This document shows, in pieces, positions 8,944-16,041 of a stretch of DNA of 57,023 nucleotides. The first letter of the stretch is position 1. Each line of letters starts with the position of its first letter. The translations under genes and the position numbers were made by a program. Under the pieces are notes generated by a model, which was not told the DNA's origin, did not search any database, and saw only the letters and a program-made list of their open reading frames with translations. Origin of the DNA: Ignavibacteriales bacterium UBA1304 (GTDB lineage Bacteria; Bacteroidota; Ignavibacteria; Ignavibacteriales; Ignavibacteriaceae); NCBI GenBank assembly GCA_002307295.1, contig DBTY01000008.1, positions 1-57,023 of the forward strand, read 5' to 3'.

Positions 8944-9054
8944 TCACACAATAATTTGCCTGTCAATATAATAATGCCGTTTTGTTTTAACTTCTACCGG
9001 GTCTTTTTCTTAATCTCTTTTTTACCCGGTTTTAAGTTTTGCATTTCTTCGCGG
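8944..9054 (-). pseudogene. Fossil of the 3' end of the 9762-11396 gene, copy 2
   Basis: Same fragment as at 8142-8253, closer to the intact gene at the very end (encodes HYYIDRQIIV and a TGA stop). One G is missing in the run that reads ACCGGGGTC in the intact gene and ACCGGGTC here, so the frame is broken. This supports a non-functional duplication by-product. Confidence 0.85.
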
Positions 9055-9083
9055 AAGAAAAAAGTAAAAATGAGAAAACTAAG

Positions 9084-9248
9084 TTGACAAAAATAAAACA
9101 ATTAATTACTTTTAATTTATTAGTAAGAAAAGTGATAGCTTTCGGGAAAATAATTAATAGGTTATTACAATTTTGTTAGTATGCTGCAAAACGGTATGCA
9201 ACACACAAAAATTAAATAATTACCGTTATTATTAATTATGGAGTTATT
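9084..9248 (+). promoter_or_regulatory. Promoter and conserved leader, cassette 3
   Basis: TTGACA (9084-9089), 17-base spacer, weaker -10 box TACTTT (9107-9112). The leader is the most diverged of the three, yet the block from TTGTTAGTATGC to TACCGTTATT is unchanged apart from one C-to-T difference. The region before the ATG differs by one base. Confidence 0.65.
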
Positions 9249-9683
9249 ATGTTAAAAAGAATCGTTGTCCTAATGTTTTTTTTCGTTCCATTTGTTTATT
9301 TGCACGCTCAAGTTTGGACGTTGCCATCTGAGCAAGTTTGTATCGCTTATGTTCAAACTCCGGGGAATTATTCATCGACTGTAACGCATACAGTAACAAA
9401 CGATGATATTCAAGTAACTTATTGTGGGCTTACTACTTTCAATGTAAGCGCGCAATTAGATGCAATACAAGTTGGCGGTTGTTGGAGCTGGCAATTAGTT
9501 ATAACACAAAATGGCAATACTGTTTATAATCAGATTGCCTCCCCAACTTCATTTTCGAGTTGTTCTATAATAAAGTCCTTGCATGTTAATGTTGGCGATG
9601 TAATTACTTTGTCAATTGGAATTTACTATAATTACAAAGGCAACGATGTAAATGGCGTTTATAGAGGTTATATTTATATGTAG
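9249..9683 (+). CDS. Small secreted protein, cassette 3
   Basis: 144-residue paralogue, most divergent of the three. Signal peptide MLKRIVVLMFFFVPFVYLHA, then a mature part with four Cys residues (few or none in its siblings), raising the possibility of disulfides after export. Shared landmarks are LPSE, THTVTNDDI, the PTSF-S segment and VNVGDVITLSIG. It borders the intact convergent gene, so it is probably the founder copy. No function is recognised. Confidence 0.83.
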   Translation: MLKRIVVLMFFFVPFVYLHAQVWTLPSEQVCIAYVQTPGNYSSTVTHTVTNDDIQVTYCGLTTFNVSAQLDAIQVGGCWSWQLVITQNGNTVYNQIASPTSFSSCSIIKSLHVNVGDVITLSIGIYYNYKGNDVNGVYRGYIYM

Positions 9684-9698
9684 AGTAAGACGAAGTTT

Positions 9699-9726
9699 CA
9701 AAACCGCCATTGAAATGGCGGTTTTG
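9699..9726 (+). terminator. Intrinsic terminator, cassette 3 (shared, convergent)
   Basis: Stem CAAAACCGCCATT / AATGGCGGTTTTG, 13 bp, loop GA. The outermost pair is C-G here but T-A in copy 1, a compensatory change. It lies between this gene and the convergent 9762-11396 gene and can serve both. Confidence 0.88.
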
Positions 9727-9761
9727 GATTAACTTTTTCTTTCCCCAAAGCTTTCAAATCA

Positions 9762-11396
9762 TCACACAATAATTTGCCTGTCAATATAATAATGCCGCTT
9801 TGTTTTTACTTCAACCGGGGTCTTTTTCTTAATCTCTTTTCTCCCTGGTTTTGAGTTTTGCATTTCTTCGCGGTAGCGTTCCATTTGTTTTTGAAGATTT
9901 TTCATTTCTTCCTTAAACGAGCGCATCTGCCCCTTAAGAGTTTTAAGATCCTTAACATTCATGGAGTCCGAACGGAAACTTTCAAACATTTTATTTAGAG
10001 AATCCGGCAGGAAGCTAAGATTGTCAAATCCATATTTCCGTATAGAATCTATTTGTTGTAATTCCTTAGCGATGTTCTGATCGAAAAATGGCATTTTAAG
10101 TCTGTTGCGATAGTTTTTGTCCTGATCTTTTTTATTCCCTTTCTCATCTTTTTGATAACCGTCGTTAGGGTAGCTAAACGAATAATTACGGAATCGTCTT
10201 GCTTCTTCGGCAATTTTAGCTATTATGCTGTCAAAATCAGGCATTTCAAAATCTGGTATTTCAACTTTAGGAATTTGTACTTTGTAATAGTTTGAGTCCA
10301 ACTGAACCCTGAACTTATTATTTTTAGACATATCCTTATTAAGCTTCTGAAGCTTGCGGATTTCTTTATTCATATTTGCAATAACGTCTTTTGGCAATTG
10401 AATATGCTGTTTAGCTAAAGCGCCCGATTGATTTTGCATATTGTTTAAGGATTTTTGCAAAGCGTCCATTTTCTTGGTAAAAGAATTCATATCGAATTTG
10501 AACTGTTCCGAAAAAATCGTATCCGGCGTAATAAAGATGTAAGTATCGTTATTGTTATTCTTTACATTGCTGATAATTTTAGAAACTGACGGCATTTGGT
10601 CAAGATTATAAGACGCGGGCATAATTTCTTTTAAAGTTGAATTATTTACGCGTTTGGCAAAATTCATCAGATCGGCGGCTATAGCTTTATTGTAATTCCA
10701 TAGATTTGAATTAATGGCAAGAGTATTATTGCTATTAACTAATATTTGCGGTTTAATTTCTTCAATATAACCTTCAAGAATTGAATCAACCTGCTTTCTT
10801 TCAGACGTATTTAATCTGAGCGAACTCATGAATTTTTCAAGATTATTGGTCTCCGGTAAAAGCGAAGCCGTTTTAATTTCAAGATAACCGTTTCCGTTTT
10901 GTTCTGTGCCAAGCGAAAGGTACTGGCGATTATTTTTATCTAAAGGCAGACTATTGTAAAAAGCAAAATTGAATATGTCTTCTTTTGTCAATTGGTTATC
11001 AAACAAAATAGGTTTTAGATTCTGCGTATAAATATCAATAATTTTCGATTTTTGTTTCTCTACTATTGAGTCTATTCCGTTCTGATTGAATTTAAAAATG
11101 AACATAAAGGCAATTGTTAGCATGGCTATGCCGAACACGGGATAAAGTTTTTTTAGCGAGAAGCGGCTATTATCTTTTTCCTTAAGCTTTGCCATAAGCC
11201 TGGTTTCAAAGAAAGGGGCTTCCGGGATTTTTTTTGTATTAGCTAAAATACTTTTTAAATTTCCATACTCTTCAAGCTTTTTCTTTAGAACGTCAGAGCT
11301 ATCAATCCTTTTTTCAAGCTCTTTTTGCTGGTTTTGGGGCAGCTCATCGTCTAAAAGAGCGGAAATCATTTCAAAATCATTATTTTTATTCATCAC
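9762..11396 (-). CDS. Putative membrane-anchored anti-sigma factor
   Basis: 544-residue protein. The N-terminus (ISALLDDELPQNQQKELEKR) resembles the short cytoplasmic domain of ECF anti-sigma factors, without a visible His/Cys zinc motif. One TM helix lies at about residues 83-102 (VFGIAMLTIAFMFIFKF); the remaining ~440 residues should be extracytoplasmic. That part is rich in Asn, Lys, Met and Gln with coiled-coil stretches (MRSFKEEMKNLQKQMERYRE). It overlaps the sigma gene by 4 bp (ATGA). Inferred role: holding the sigma factor until an envelope signal arrives. The large periplasmic part is unusual and unassigned. Its 3' end was copied twice into the neighbouring cassettes. Confidence 0.72.
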   Translation of the reverse strand: MMNKNNDFEMISALLDDELPQNQQKELEKRIDSSDVLKKKLEEYGNLKSILANTKKIPEAPFFETRLMAKLKEKDNSRFSLKKLYPVFGIAMLTIAFMFIFKFNQNGIDSIVEKQKSKIIDIYTQNLKPILFDNQLTKEDIFNFAFYNSLPLDKNNRQYLSLGTEQNGNGYLEIKTASLLPETNNLEKFMSSLRLNTSERKQVDSILEGYIEEIKPQILVNSNNTLAINSNLWNYNKAIAADLMNFAKRVNNSTLKEIMPASYNLDQMPSVSKIISNVKNNNNDTYIFITPDTIFSEQFKFDMNSFTKKMDALQKSLNNMQNQSGALAKQHIQLPKDVIANMNKEIRKLQKLNKDMSKNNKFRVQLDSNYYKVQIPKVEIPDFEMPDFDSIIAKIAEEARRFRNYSFSYPNDGYQKDEKGNKKDQDKNYRNRLKMPFFDQNIAKELQQIDSIRKYGFDNLSFLPDSLNKMFESFRSDSMNVKDLKTLKGQMRSFKEEMKNLQKQMERYREEMQNSKPGRKEIKKKTPVEVKTKRHYYIDRQIIV

Positions 11397-11986
11397 AACA
11401 ACTCCTTTTCGTAAGGCTTAAGAATTTTCTTTAAGCCTTCTCTTGCTCTAAAAATACGAGATTTAACCGTTCCAATTTCGCAGCCCAGCGTTTCTGCAAT
11501 TTCCTGATAGCTAAAGCCCTCAATTTCTTTAAGAATTAGAGGGGCGCGCAGTTTTTGCGGCAGTTTTGCGAGCGCTTTTTGAACGATTTCCGAAGCGTCA
11601 GCATCCTCAGTGGGATTAACTGATATTTCTTCAGCGTCGGTTTCTTTAATTGGAGAAAATATGCTTCTGATTTTTAGTTTTCGGATGTGGTCTTTGCATT
11701 TATTAATTGTAATTCTGTAAAGCCAAGTGGTAAATTGGGATTCGTACCTGAATTTGTTAAGATTCTTGTAAACGGTAATAAAAACATCCTGTGCGATATC
11801 GTCTACAAGCCCAGCGTCGTTAAGAGTTAAGAAGATAAGATTTCTGACCTTTTCCTTGTGCCTGAGCACAAGAATTCGGAAAGAAGCCTCGTCGCCTTCA
11901 ACGGACTTCTTAATTAGTGAAAAATCCTCTTCTAAATTTGCCGCTTCGCTTAGAACCAATTTGTTTTCTTCAATTATTTCTGACAT
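11393..11986 (-). CDS. ECF RNA polymerase sigma factor
   Basis: 197-residue group 4 sigma factor. Region 2 is visible at about 45-105 (DIAQDVFITVYKNLNKFR, then FTTWLYRITINKC), and region 4 at about 135-190 with the helix-turn-helix YQEIAETLGCEIGTVKSRIFRARE. It overlaps the putative anti-sigma gene by 4 bp, so the two are cotranscribed and probably translationally coupled. Likely directs an envelope or stress regulon. No autoregulatory promoter could be assigned with confidence. Confidence 0.93.
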   Translation of the reverse strand: MSEIIEENKLVLSEAANLEEDFSLIKKSVEGDEASFRILVLRHKEKVRNLIFLTLNDAGLVDDIAQDVFITVYKNLNKFRYESQFTTWLYRITINKCKDHIRKLKIRSIFSPIKETDAEEISVNPTEDADASEIVQKALAKLPQKLRAPLILKEIEGFSYQEIAETLGCEIGTVKSRIFRAREGLKKILKPYEKELL

Positions 11987-12217
11987 CTTTTAGACGTTTG
12001 TATTTTACTTAATGTTCCATTAAAAAAAACGGATTAATTATTAATTCTAATCAGAAGATATTATATTATGATATGAATTTCATCTTTTTATTAAAAAAGA
12101 TCAATTTGGCATACAAAAGATTATTACCCTCTGAAAGTTTTTAGAAATGGAAGAGTAATTATTGGCGCTGAGAAATTCAATAATAAACCGGCCCATTAGC
12201 TCCTGCAAGGAGAAAAA

Positions 12218-12298
12218 ATGAGACCGCACGCTTTATTTTCTTGCAAAAATATTGTTATCTGTTTAAATTTAAAAAATAATTATAGGAGTTATTCATGA
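12218..12298 (+). CDS. Possible 26-residue leader peptide coupled to the STAS gene
   Basis: A short reading frame starts at an ATG preceded by AAGGAGAAAAA, a strong ribosome-binding site at normal distance. It runs 26 codons and ends in a TGA that overlaps the STAS start (ATGA). The predicted peptide starts MRPHALFSCKNIVICL and matches no known attenuation peptide. Good SD and exact stop-start overlap argue for translation; the short length argues caution. The rest of 11987-12217 holds no other recognisable element. Confidence 0.42.
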   Translation: MRPHALFSCKNIVICLNLKNNYRSYS

Positions 12299-12633
12299 AA
12301 ATAAAACCAGTTGAAAAATACAACGCTGTAGTTCTTGAAGTGGTTGGAAATATGATGGGCGGTCCTGAAGCCGTAGAATTTAGCGATCTGTTACATCAGT
12401 TTGTTACAGAAGGGAAGAAAAATATTATTATAGATTTATCCGAAGTAAAGTTTATGAACAGCTCCGGTTTAGGTATGCTAATCAGCGGCTTAACTACGAT
12501 GAAGAAAGAAGGCGGTAATTTAAAATTGGCTAACGTTACTGATAAAATTCAAAGCTTATTGCTTATTACTAAATTAGTAACCATATTTGAAAGTTTTGAT
12601 TCGATTGACGAAGCTGTAAAAAGCTACGTCTAA
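12295..12633 (+). CDS. STAS anti-sigma factor antagonist
   Basis: 112-residue single STAS domain with phosphoserine loop FMNSSGLGMLISG. Start supported by ATAGGAG seven bases upstream. No kinase or phosphatase gene is adjacent, so its partner may be the RsbW-like kinase at 4411-4848 or one elsewhere. A terminator follows the gene, separating it from purA. Confidence 0.92.
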   Translation: MKIKPVEKYNAVVLEVVGNMMGGPEAVEFSDLLHQFVTEGKKNIIIDLSEVKFMNSSGLGMLISGLTTMKKEGGNLKLANVTDKIQSLLLITKLVTIFESFDSIDEAVKSYV

Positions 12634-12657
12634 AAAAAATCTGGCGATATAATTTAT

Positions 12658-12700
12658 AAAAACTCCGAATTTTGTACTTGTTCGGAGTTTTTGTTTTTTT
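12658..12700 (+). terminator. Intrinsic terminator after the STAS gene
   Basis: Stem AAAAACTCCGAA / TTCGGAGTTTTT with an 11-nt loop, followed by a T-rich tract. The tail ends about 40 bp before the purA start, so purA probably uses its own promoter in this short gap or read-through. Confidence 0.88.
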
Positions 12701-12740
12701 AATATTAAACTATTATTTATTACATTATCGGGAAGATAAA

Positions 12741-14018
12741 ATGAGCGTTACGGTTCTAGTCGGAAGTCAATGGGGCGATGAAGGAAAAGGGAAGATCGTA
12801 GATATATTAAGCGAGAAGTTTAAAATTGTTGCCCGTTATCAGGGGGGCGCAAACGCCGGGCATACGGTTGAAATTGGAGATAAAAAATATGTTCTCCATT
12901 TAATTCCTTCCGGAATATTAAGAGAAGACGTTACCTGCGTTATTGGAAACGGGGTTGTCATAGATCCGGTTGCCCTTTTGGAAGAAATTGAATTGTTAGA
13001 AAAAAATAACATTAAAGTTGACGGACGACTTTTTATAAGCCATAACGCCCATCTGATAATGCCATATCATAAATTGTTGGATTCTATTAGCGAAAGCGGC
13101 GCGGTTAAAATAGGCACTACCGGCAGAGGCATCGGTCCTTGCTATATTGATAAATACGCAAGAAAGGGAATAAGAATTGTCGATTTGCTGAACCGTAAAA
13201 AATTGGAAGAAAAAATCAGGGAAAACCTGAAAGAAAAAAACGCTTTAGTTAAAAAAGTTTTTGACCATGAAGAATTGAACGTAGACGATATTATTAATCA
13301 ATACGTCGAGTTTGATAAGAAGATTGAAAAATACATTAAAGATACTCCAACTTTCTTAAATGAAAAAATTGACGAAGGAGAATCTGTGCTTCTTGAAGGA
13401 GCTCAGGGCGCTTTGTTGGACGTAGACCACGGAACCTATCCGTTTGTTACTTCTTCCAGCCCAACGTCTGGCGGGGCTTGCACCGGAACCGGAATTCCTC
13501 CTACAAGAATCAACTCTGTAGTTGGTATTGTAAAAGCATATGTTACAAGAGTGGGCTACGGCCCTTTCCCAACAGAATTGCTTGACGCTGACGGCGAGAA
13601 ATTAAGACAAGACGGTTTTGAATTTGGCGCGACTACCGGGCGTCCGCGTAGATGCGGCTGGTATGACGCTTTCCTGGAAAGATACTCCGCTATGATTAAC
13701 GGAATTGATTCTGTGGCTATTACAAAGCTTGATGTGTTAAGCGGCTTTGAAAAAATTAAAGTTTGCGTCGGTTATGAATTGAACGGAAACGCACTTAAGT
13801 CTTTCCCAAGCGACGTTGACACATTAGACCATGTAGTTCCGGTTTACGAAACTCTTGACGGATGGAATACGGATATTTCTTCATGCTTATCTTATGAATC
13901 GCTTCCGGTTAAAGCAAAAGAATATCTTAATTTTATAGCAAAAAAATCAAAAATTAAAATTGATATTATTTCTGTAGGTCCAAAACGAGAACAAACATTC
14001 TTCGTAAAAGGAATCTAA
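12741..14018 (+). CDS. purA: Adenylosuccinate synthetase
   Basis: Catalyses IMP + aspartate + GTP to adenylosuccinate, the first committed step to AMP; cytosolic. The start at 12741 gives the canonical N-terminus MSVTVLVGSQWGDEGKGK with the GTP-binding loop; a longer in-frame extension to 12672 would run through the terminator and is rejected. GGAAG lies 7 bases upstream. Other signatures are GGANAGHTV, IGTTGRGIGPCY, LLEGAQGALLDVDHGTYPFV, TTTGRPRRCGWYD and a C-terminal VGPKREQT. Length of 425 residues is normal. A histidine kinase gene follows after 4 bp. Confidence 0.98.
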   Translation: MSVTVLVGSQWGDEGKGKIVDILSEKFKIVARYQGGANAGHTVEIGDKKYVLHLIPSGILREDVTCVIGNGVVIDPVALLEEIELLEKNNIKVDGRLFISHNAHLIMPYHKLLDSISESGAVKIGTTGRGIGPCYIDKYARKGIRIVDLLNRKKLEEKIRENLKEKNALVKKVFDHEELNVDDIINQYVEFDKKIEKYIKDTPTFLNEKIDEGESVLLEGAQGALLDVDHGTYPFVTSSSPTSGGACTGTGIPPTRINSVVGIVKAYVTRVGYGPFPTELLDADGEKLRQDGFEFGATTGRPRRCGWYDAFLERYSAMINGIDSVAITKLDVLSGFEKIKVCVGYELNGNALKSFPSDVDTLDHVVPVYETLDGWNTDISSCLSYESLPVKAKEYLNFIAKKSKIKIDIISVGPKREQTFFVKGI

Positions 14019-14022
14019 AAAA

Positions 14023-15231
14023 ATGAAGATGGCCGGAGGACCTGCTTCAGTAAATATTAAAGTTATCCTTATTCTTGTAGCGGCGCTTATTGGCGGAGGA
14101 ACTTTATATTATACGCAGAGTTTAGTCATCCGGCTTCAAAAAAAAGAACGGGACGCCGTACAGCTATATGCAAAGGGATTGGAGTATATAGCTAATACTA
14201 ACACCCCTGAATCCGACTTTACATTCCTTTTGGATAACCTTATTAAGCCTATCGACTTTCCAGTTATTCTTACTGATTCAAAAAACAGAGTTAACCTTTC
14301 CGGCAAGAGCGACGTCCGTAATATTAAATATGACACTACGCTATCTGAAAAACAATTAACTAATTTGTTCGACGCTAAGATTAAAGATATGGACGCCATT
14401 AACAAGCCCATTGTTGTAACTTATGCCGATACTATTGTTCTCACCAAAATCCATTTTGGGGATTCGGAGCTTGTTAACCAGTTAAAATTTTACCCGGTAA
14501 TACAGATTATGCTTGCCGCCTTGTTTATTATTGTGGGCTACATTGGCTTTAGCAATATTAAAAAAAGCGAGCAGGGGAATATCTGGGTCGGTATGGCTAA
14601 AGAAACGGCTCATCAGCTTGGCACGCCTATTTCCAGTCTTATGGGCTGGCTTGAAATACTGCTGCTTAATTATAAAGACCCCGACAAAGTCTTGGATATT
14701 GTGGACGAAATTTCTAACGACGTTGAAAAACTAAACAAGATTACATATCGTTTTTCTAAAATAGGGTCTAAACCTGAATTAAAGAAATGTCTTGTGTATA
14801 ACGAAATTGAAGGTATAGCGGGATATTTTAGAAGAAGGCTGCCTCAATCAGGCAAGGACGTTCAGATTTTGATAGAGGGGGATAAGAATATATATGCGCA
14901 GATTAATTCGCGTCTGTTTGAATGGGTGCTTGAAAATCTGATAAAAAACGCTCTTGACGCTATGGATAAAGATCAGGGCTCTATTACATTCTCTATTAGA
15001 GAACATAAAAGCACAGTTGAAATTGAGGTCGCCGATACCGGTAAGGGAATTGATATTAAACGGCGTAAAGATATTTTCAGACCAGGATACAGCACTAAAC
15101 GCCGCGGATGGGGACTTGGGCTAAGCCTTTCAAAACGCATTATAGAAGACTATCATAAAGGGAAAATATTCGTTAAAAATTCAATCCCTGACGAAGGGAC
15201 TGTATTTAAGATCGTTCTAAATAAAGACTGA
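14023..15231 (+). CDS. Membrane sensor histidine kinase
   Basis: 402 residues. TM helices at about 13-33 and 158-178 flank a periplasmic sensor region of ~120 residues; no HAMP is obvious. The phosphoacceptor helix is KETAHQLGTPISSLMGWLEI, an Ignavibacteria/Bacteroidetes-like variant in which QLGTP replaces the usual E-x-R-TP. The HATPase has N box LENLIKNALDAM, G1 ADTGKGID and G2 GWGLGLSLSKRI. It is 4 bp downstream of purA and probably cotranscribed. No response regulator is next to it in the same direction; the LytTR regulator is convergent and has its own kinase. Confidence 0.9.
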   Translation: MKMAGGPASVNIKVILILVAALIGGGTLYYTQSLVIRLQKKERDAVQLYAKGLEYIANTNTPESDFTFLLDNLIKPIDFPVILTDSKNRVNLSGKSDVRNIKYDTTLSEKQLTNLFDAKIKDMDAINKPIVVTYADTIVLTKIHFGDSELVNQLKFYPVIQIMLAALFIIVGYIGFSNIKKSEQGNIWVGMAKETAHQLGTPISSLMGWLEILLLNYKDPDKVLDIVDEISNDVEKLNKITYRFSKIGSKPELKKCLVYNEIEGIAGYFRRRLPQSGKDVQILIEGDKNIYAQINSRLFEWVLENLIKNALDAMDKDQGSITFSIREHKSTVEIEVADTGKGIDIKRRKDIFRPGYSTKRRGWGLGLSLSKRIIEDYHKGKIFVKNSIPDEGTVFKIVLNKD

Positions 15232-15262
15232 TAAAATACATTTACATGCCCGTTTTGCTTAA

Positions 15263-16033
15263 TTATTGTAGCAATCTTGATTTTATAATTGCCGAATATC
15301 TTTGGCTTATTACAAATGTTTCCGTAGTGTGCATCATCTGAACACGGTATGAATGTTTAAACCATTTTTCAATGTTCAATATGTGGTTCAGATTTATTAT
15401 TGTAGAACGGTGTATCCGCAAAAAATTATCAGGCAGCATTTCGTCCCATTTTTTAAGTGTTCTTCTTATAAGAATTTTTGTTTTCTGAACAGTAAAAATA
15501 TTTGAATAAACAGTTTCGGCGGTAATAAAAACAATATCGCCAATTTTTACAAAACCTGCGTTTGCATTATGCTCTAAGAACAGCCTGTCGTTATCGGTAA
15601 GCTTTTCGCGCGTAGCGGCAACGGACATATTTGTTGGGTGATGAGAATAATACTTTTTCATTTCTTCGGATTTTTCTAAACGTTTTTCTATTGAAGTCAG
15701 CAATACTTTAGCGTCGTAGGGTTTTGTAATGTAATCGTCCGCGCCAAGATTCATGCCTTCCCGCAGGTCTTTCATATCGGCTTTTGCAGTTAAGAAAATA
15801 AACGGAATAAAAGAAGTAGCATTGCTGCCGCTTAGTTCTGTTAACACCTGGTGTCCGTCTAATTTAGGCATCATAACATCGCAAATAATAAGATCTGGCA
15901 AAATATCTTTCGCAAGTTTAAGTCCTTCCTTTCCGTCTGGCGCTGTGTAAGCAGAATAACCTTTCGCTTCAAGCAGATCGACAATTCCGCTCATTACAGA
16001 ATAATCGTCTTCAATAATTAAAACTTTTTTCAT
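15263..16033 (-). CDS. LytTR-family response regulator
   Basis: 256-residue regulator: receiver at about 1-120 (acidic pair EDD, phospho-Asp in LIICDVMMPKLDG, Lys in DYITKPYD), then a C-terminal LytTR DNA-binding domain (KIGDIVFITAE, NFLRIHRSTIINLNHI). The start at 16033 gives the canonical MKKVLIIEDD; a 12-residue N-terminal extension is possible but unlikely. The GGAGG of the transcript is 13 bases before this ATG, rather far. It lies 8 bp after its presumed cognate kinase. Target genes unknown. Confidence 0.92.
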   Translation of the reverse strand: MKKVLIIEDDYSVMSGIVDLLEAKGYSAYTAPDGKEGLKLAKDILPDLIICDVMMPKLDGHQVLTELSGSNATSFIPFIFLTAKADMKDLREGMNLGADDYITKPYDAKVLLTSIEKRLEKSEEMKKYYSHHPTNMSVAATREKLTDNDRLFLEHNANAGFVKIGDIVFITAETVYSNIFTVQKTKILIRRTLKKWDEMLPDNFLRIHRSTIINLNHILNIEKWFKHSYRVQMMHTTETFVISQRYSAIIKSRLLQ

Positions 16034-16041
16034 GTATAAAA

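Larger units (their letters stand above)
7459..9873 (+). repeat. Three tandem ~800-bp cassettes (promoter-leader-secreted gene-terminator)
   Basis: Homologous units begin at about 7459, 8272 and 9071 (the motif TGAGAAAA before the promoter). Each runs through promoter, leader, secreted-protein gene, terminator and the 3' end of the leftward gene 9762-11396. In units one and two that last segment is a ~110-bp fragment ending at CGCGG; in unit three it is the real gene. A ~17-19-base A/G-rich link joins CGCGG to the next TGAGAAAA, marking the duplication junction. The pattern fits tandem duplication from the copy next to the intact gene. Leaders and signal peptides are nearly identical while mature coding parts are not. 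Confidence 0.9.

Noticed and set aside
7459..9873. Diversity-generating retroelement as the cause of payload divergence in the secreted cassettes.
   Set aside because: No reverse transcriptase, no template repeat, and the differences are spread over the gene with indels rather than being adenine-directed substitutions.
7459..9873. CRISPR or satellite array reading of the tandem repeat.
   Set aside because: Units are ~800 bp with complete genes, promoters and terminators.
12672..12740. N-terminal extension of PurA.
   Set aside because: It would be encoded through the upstream terminator and is hydrophobic; the family starts at MSVTVLVGSQWGDEG.
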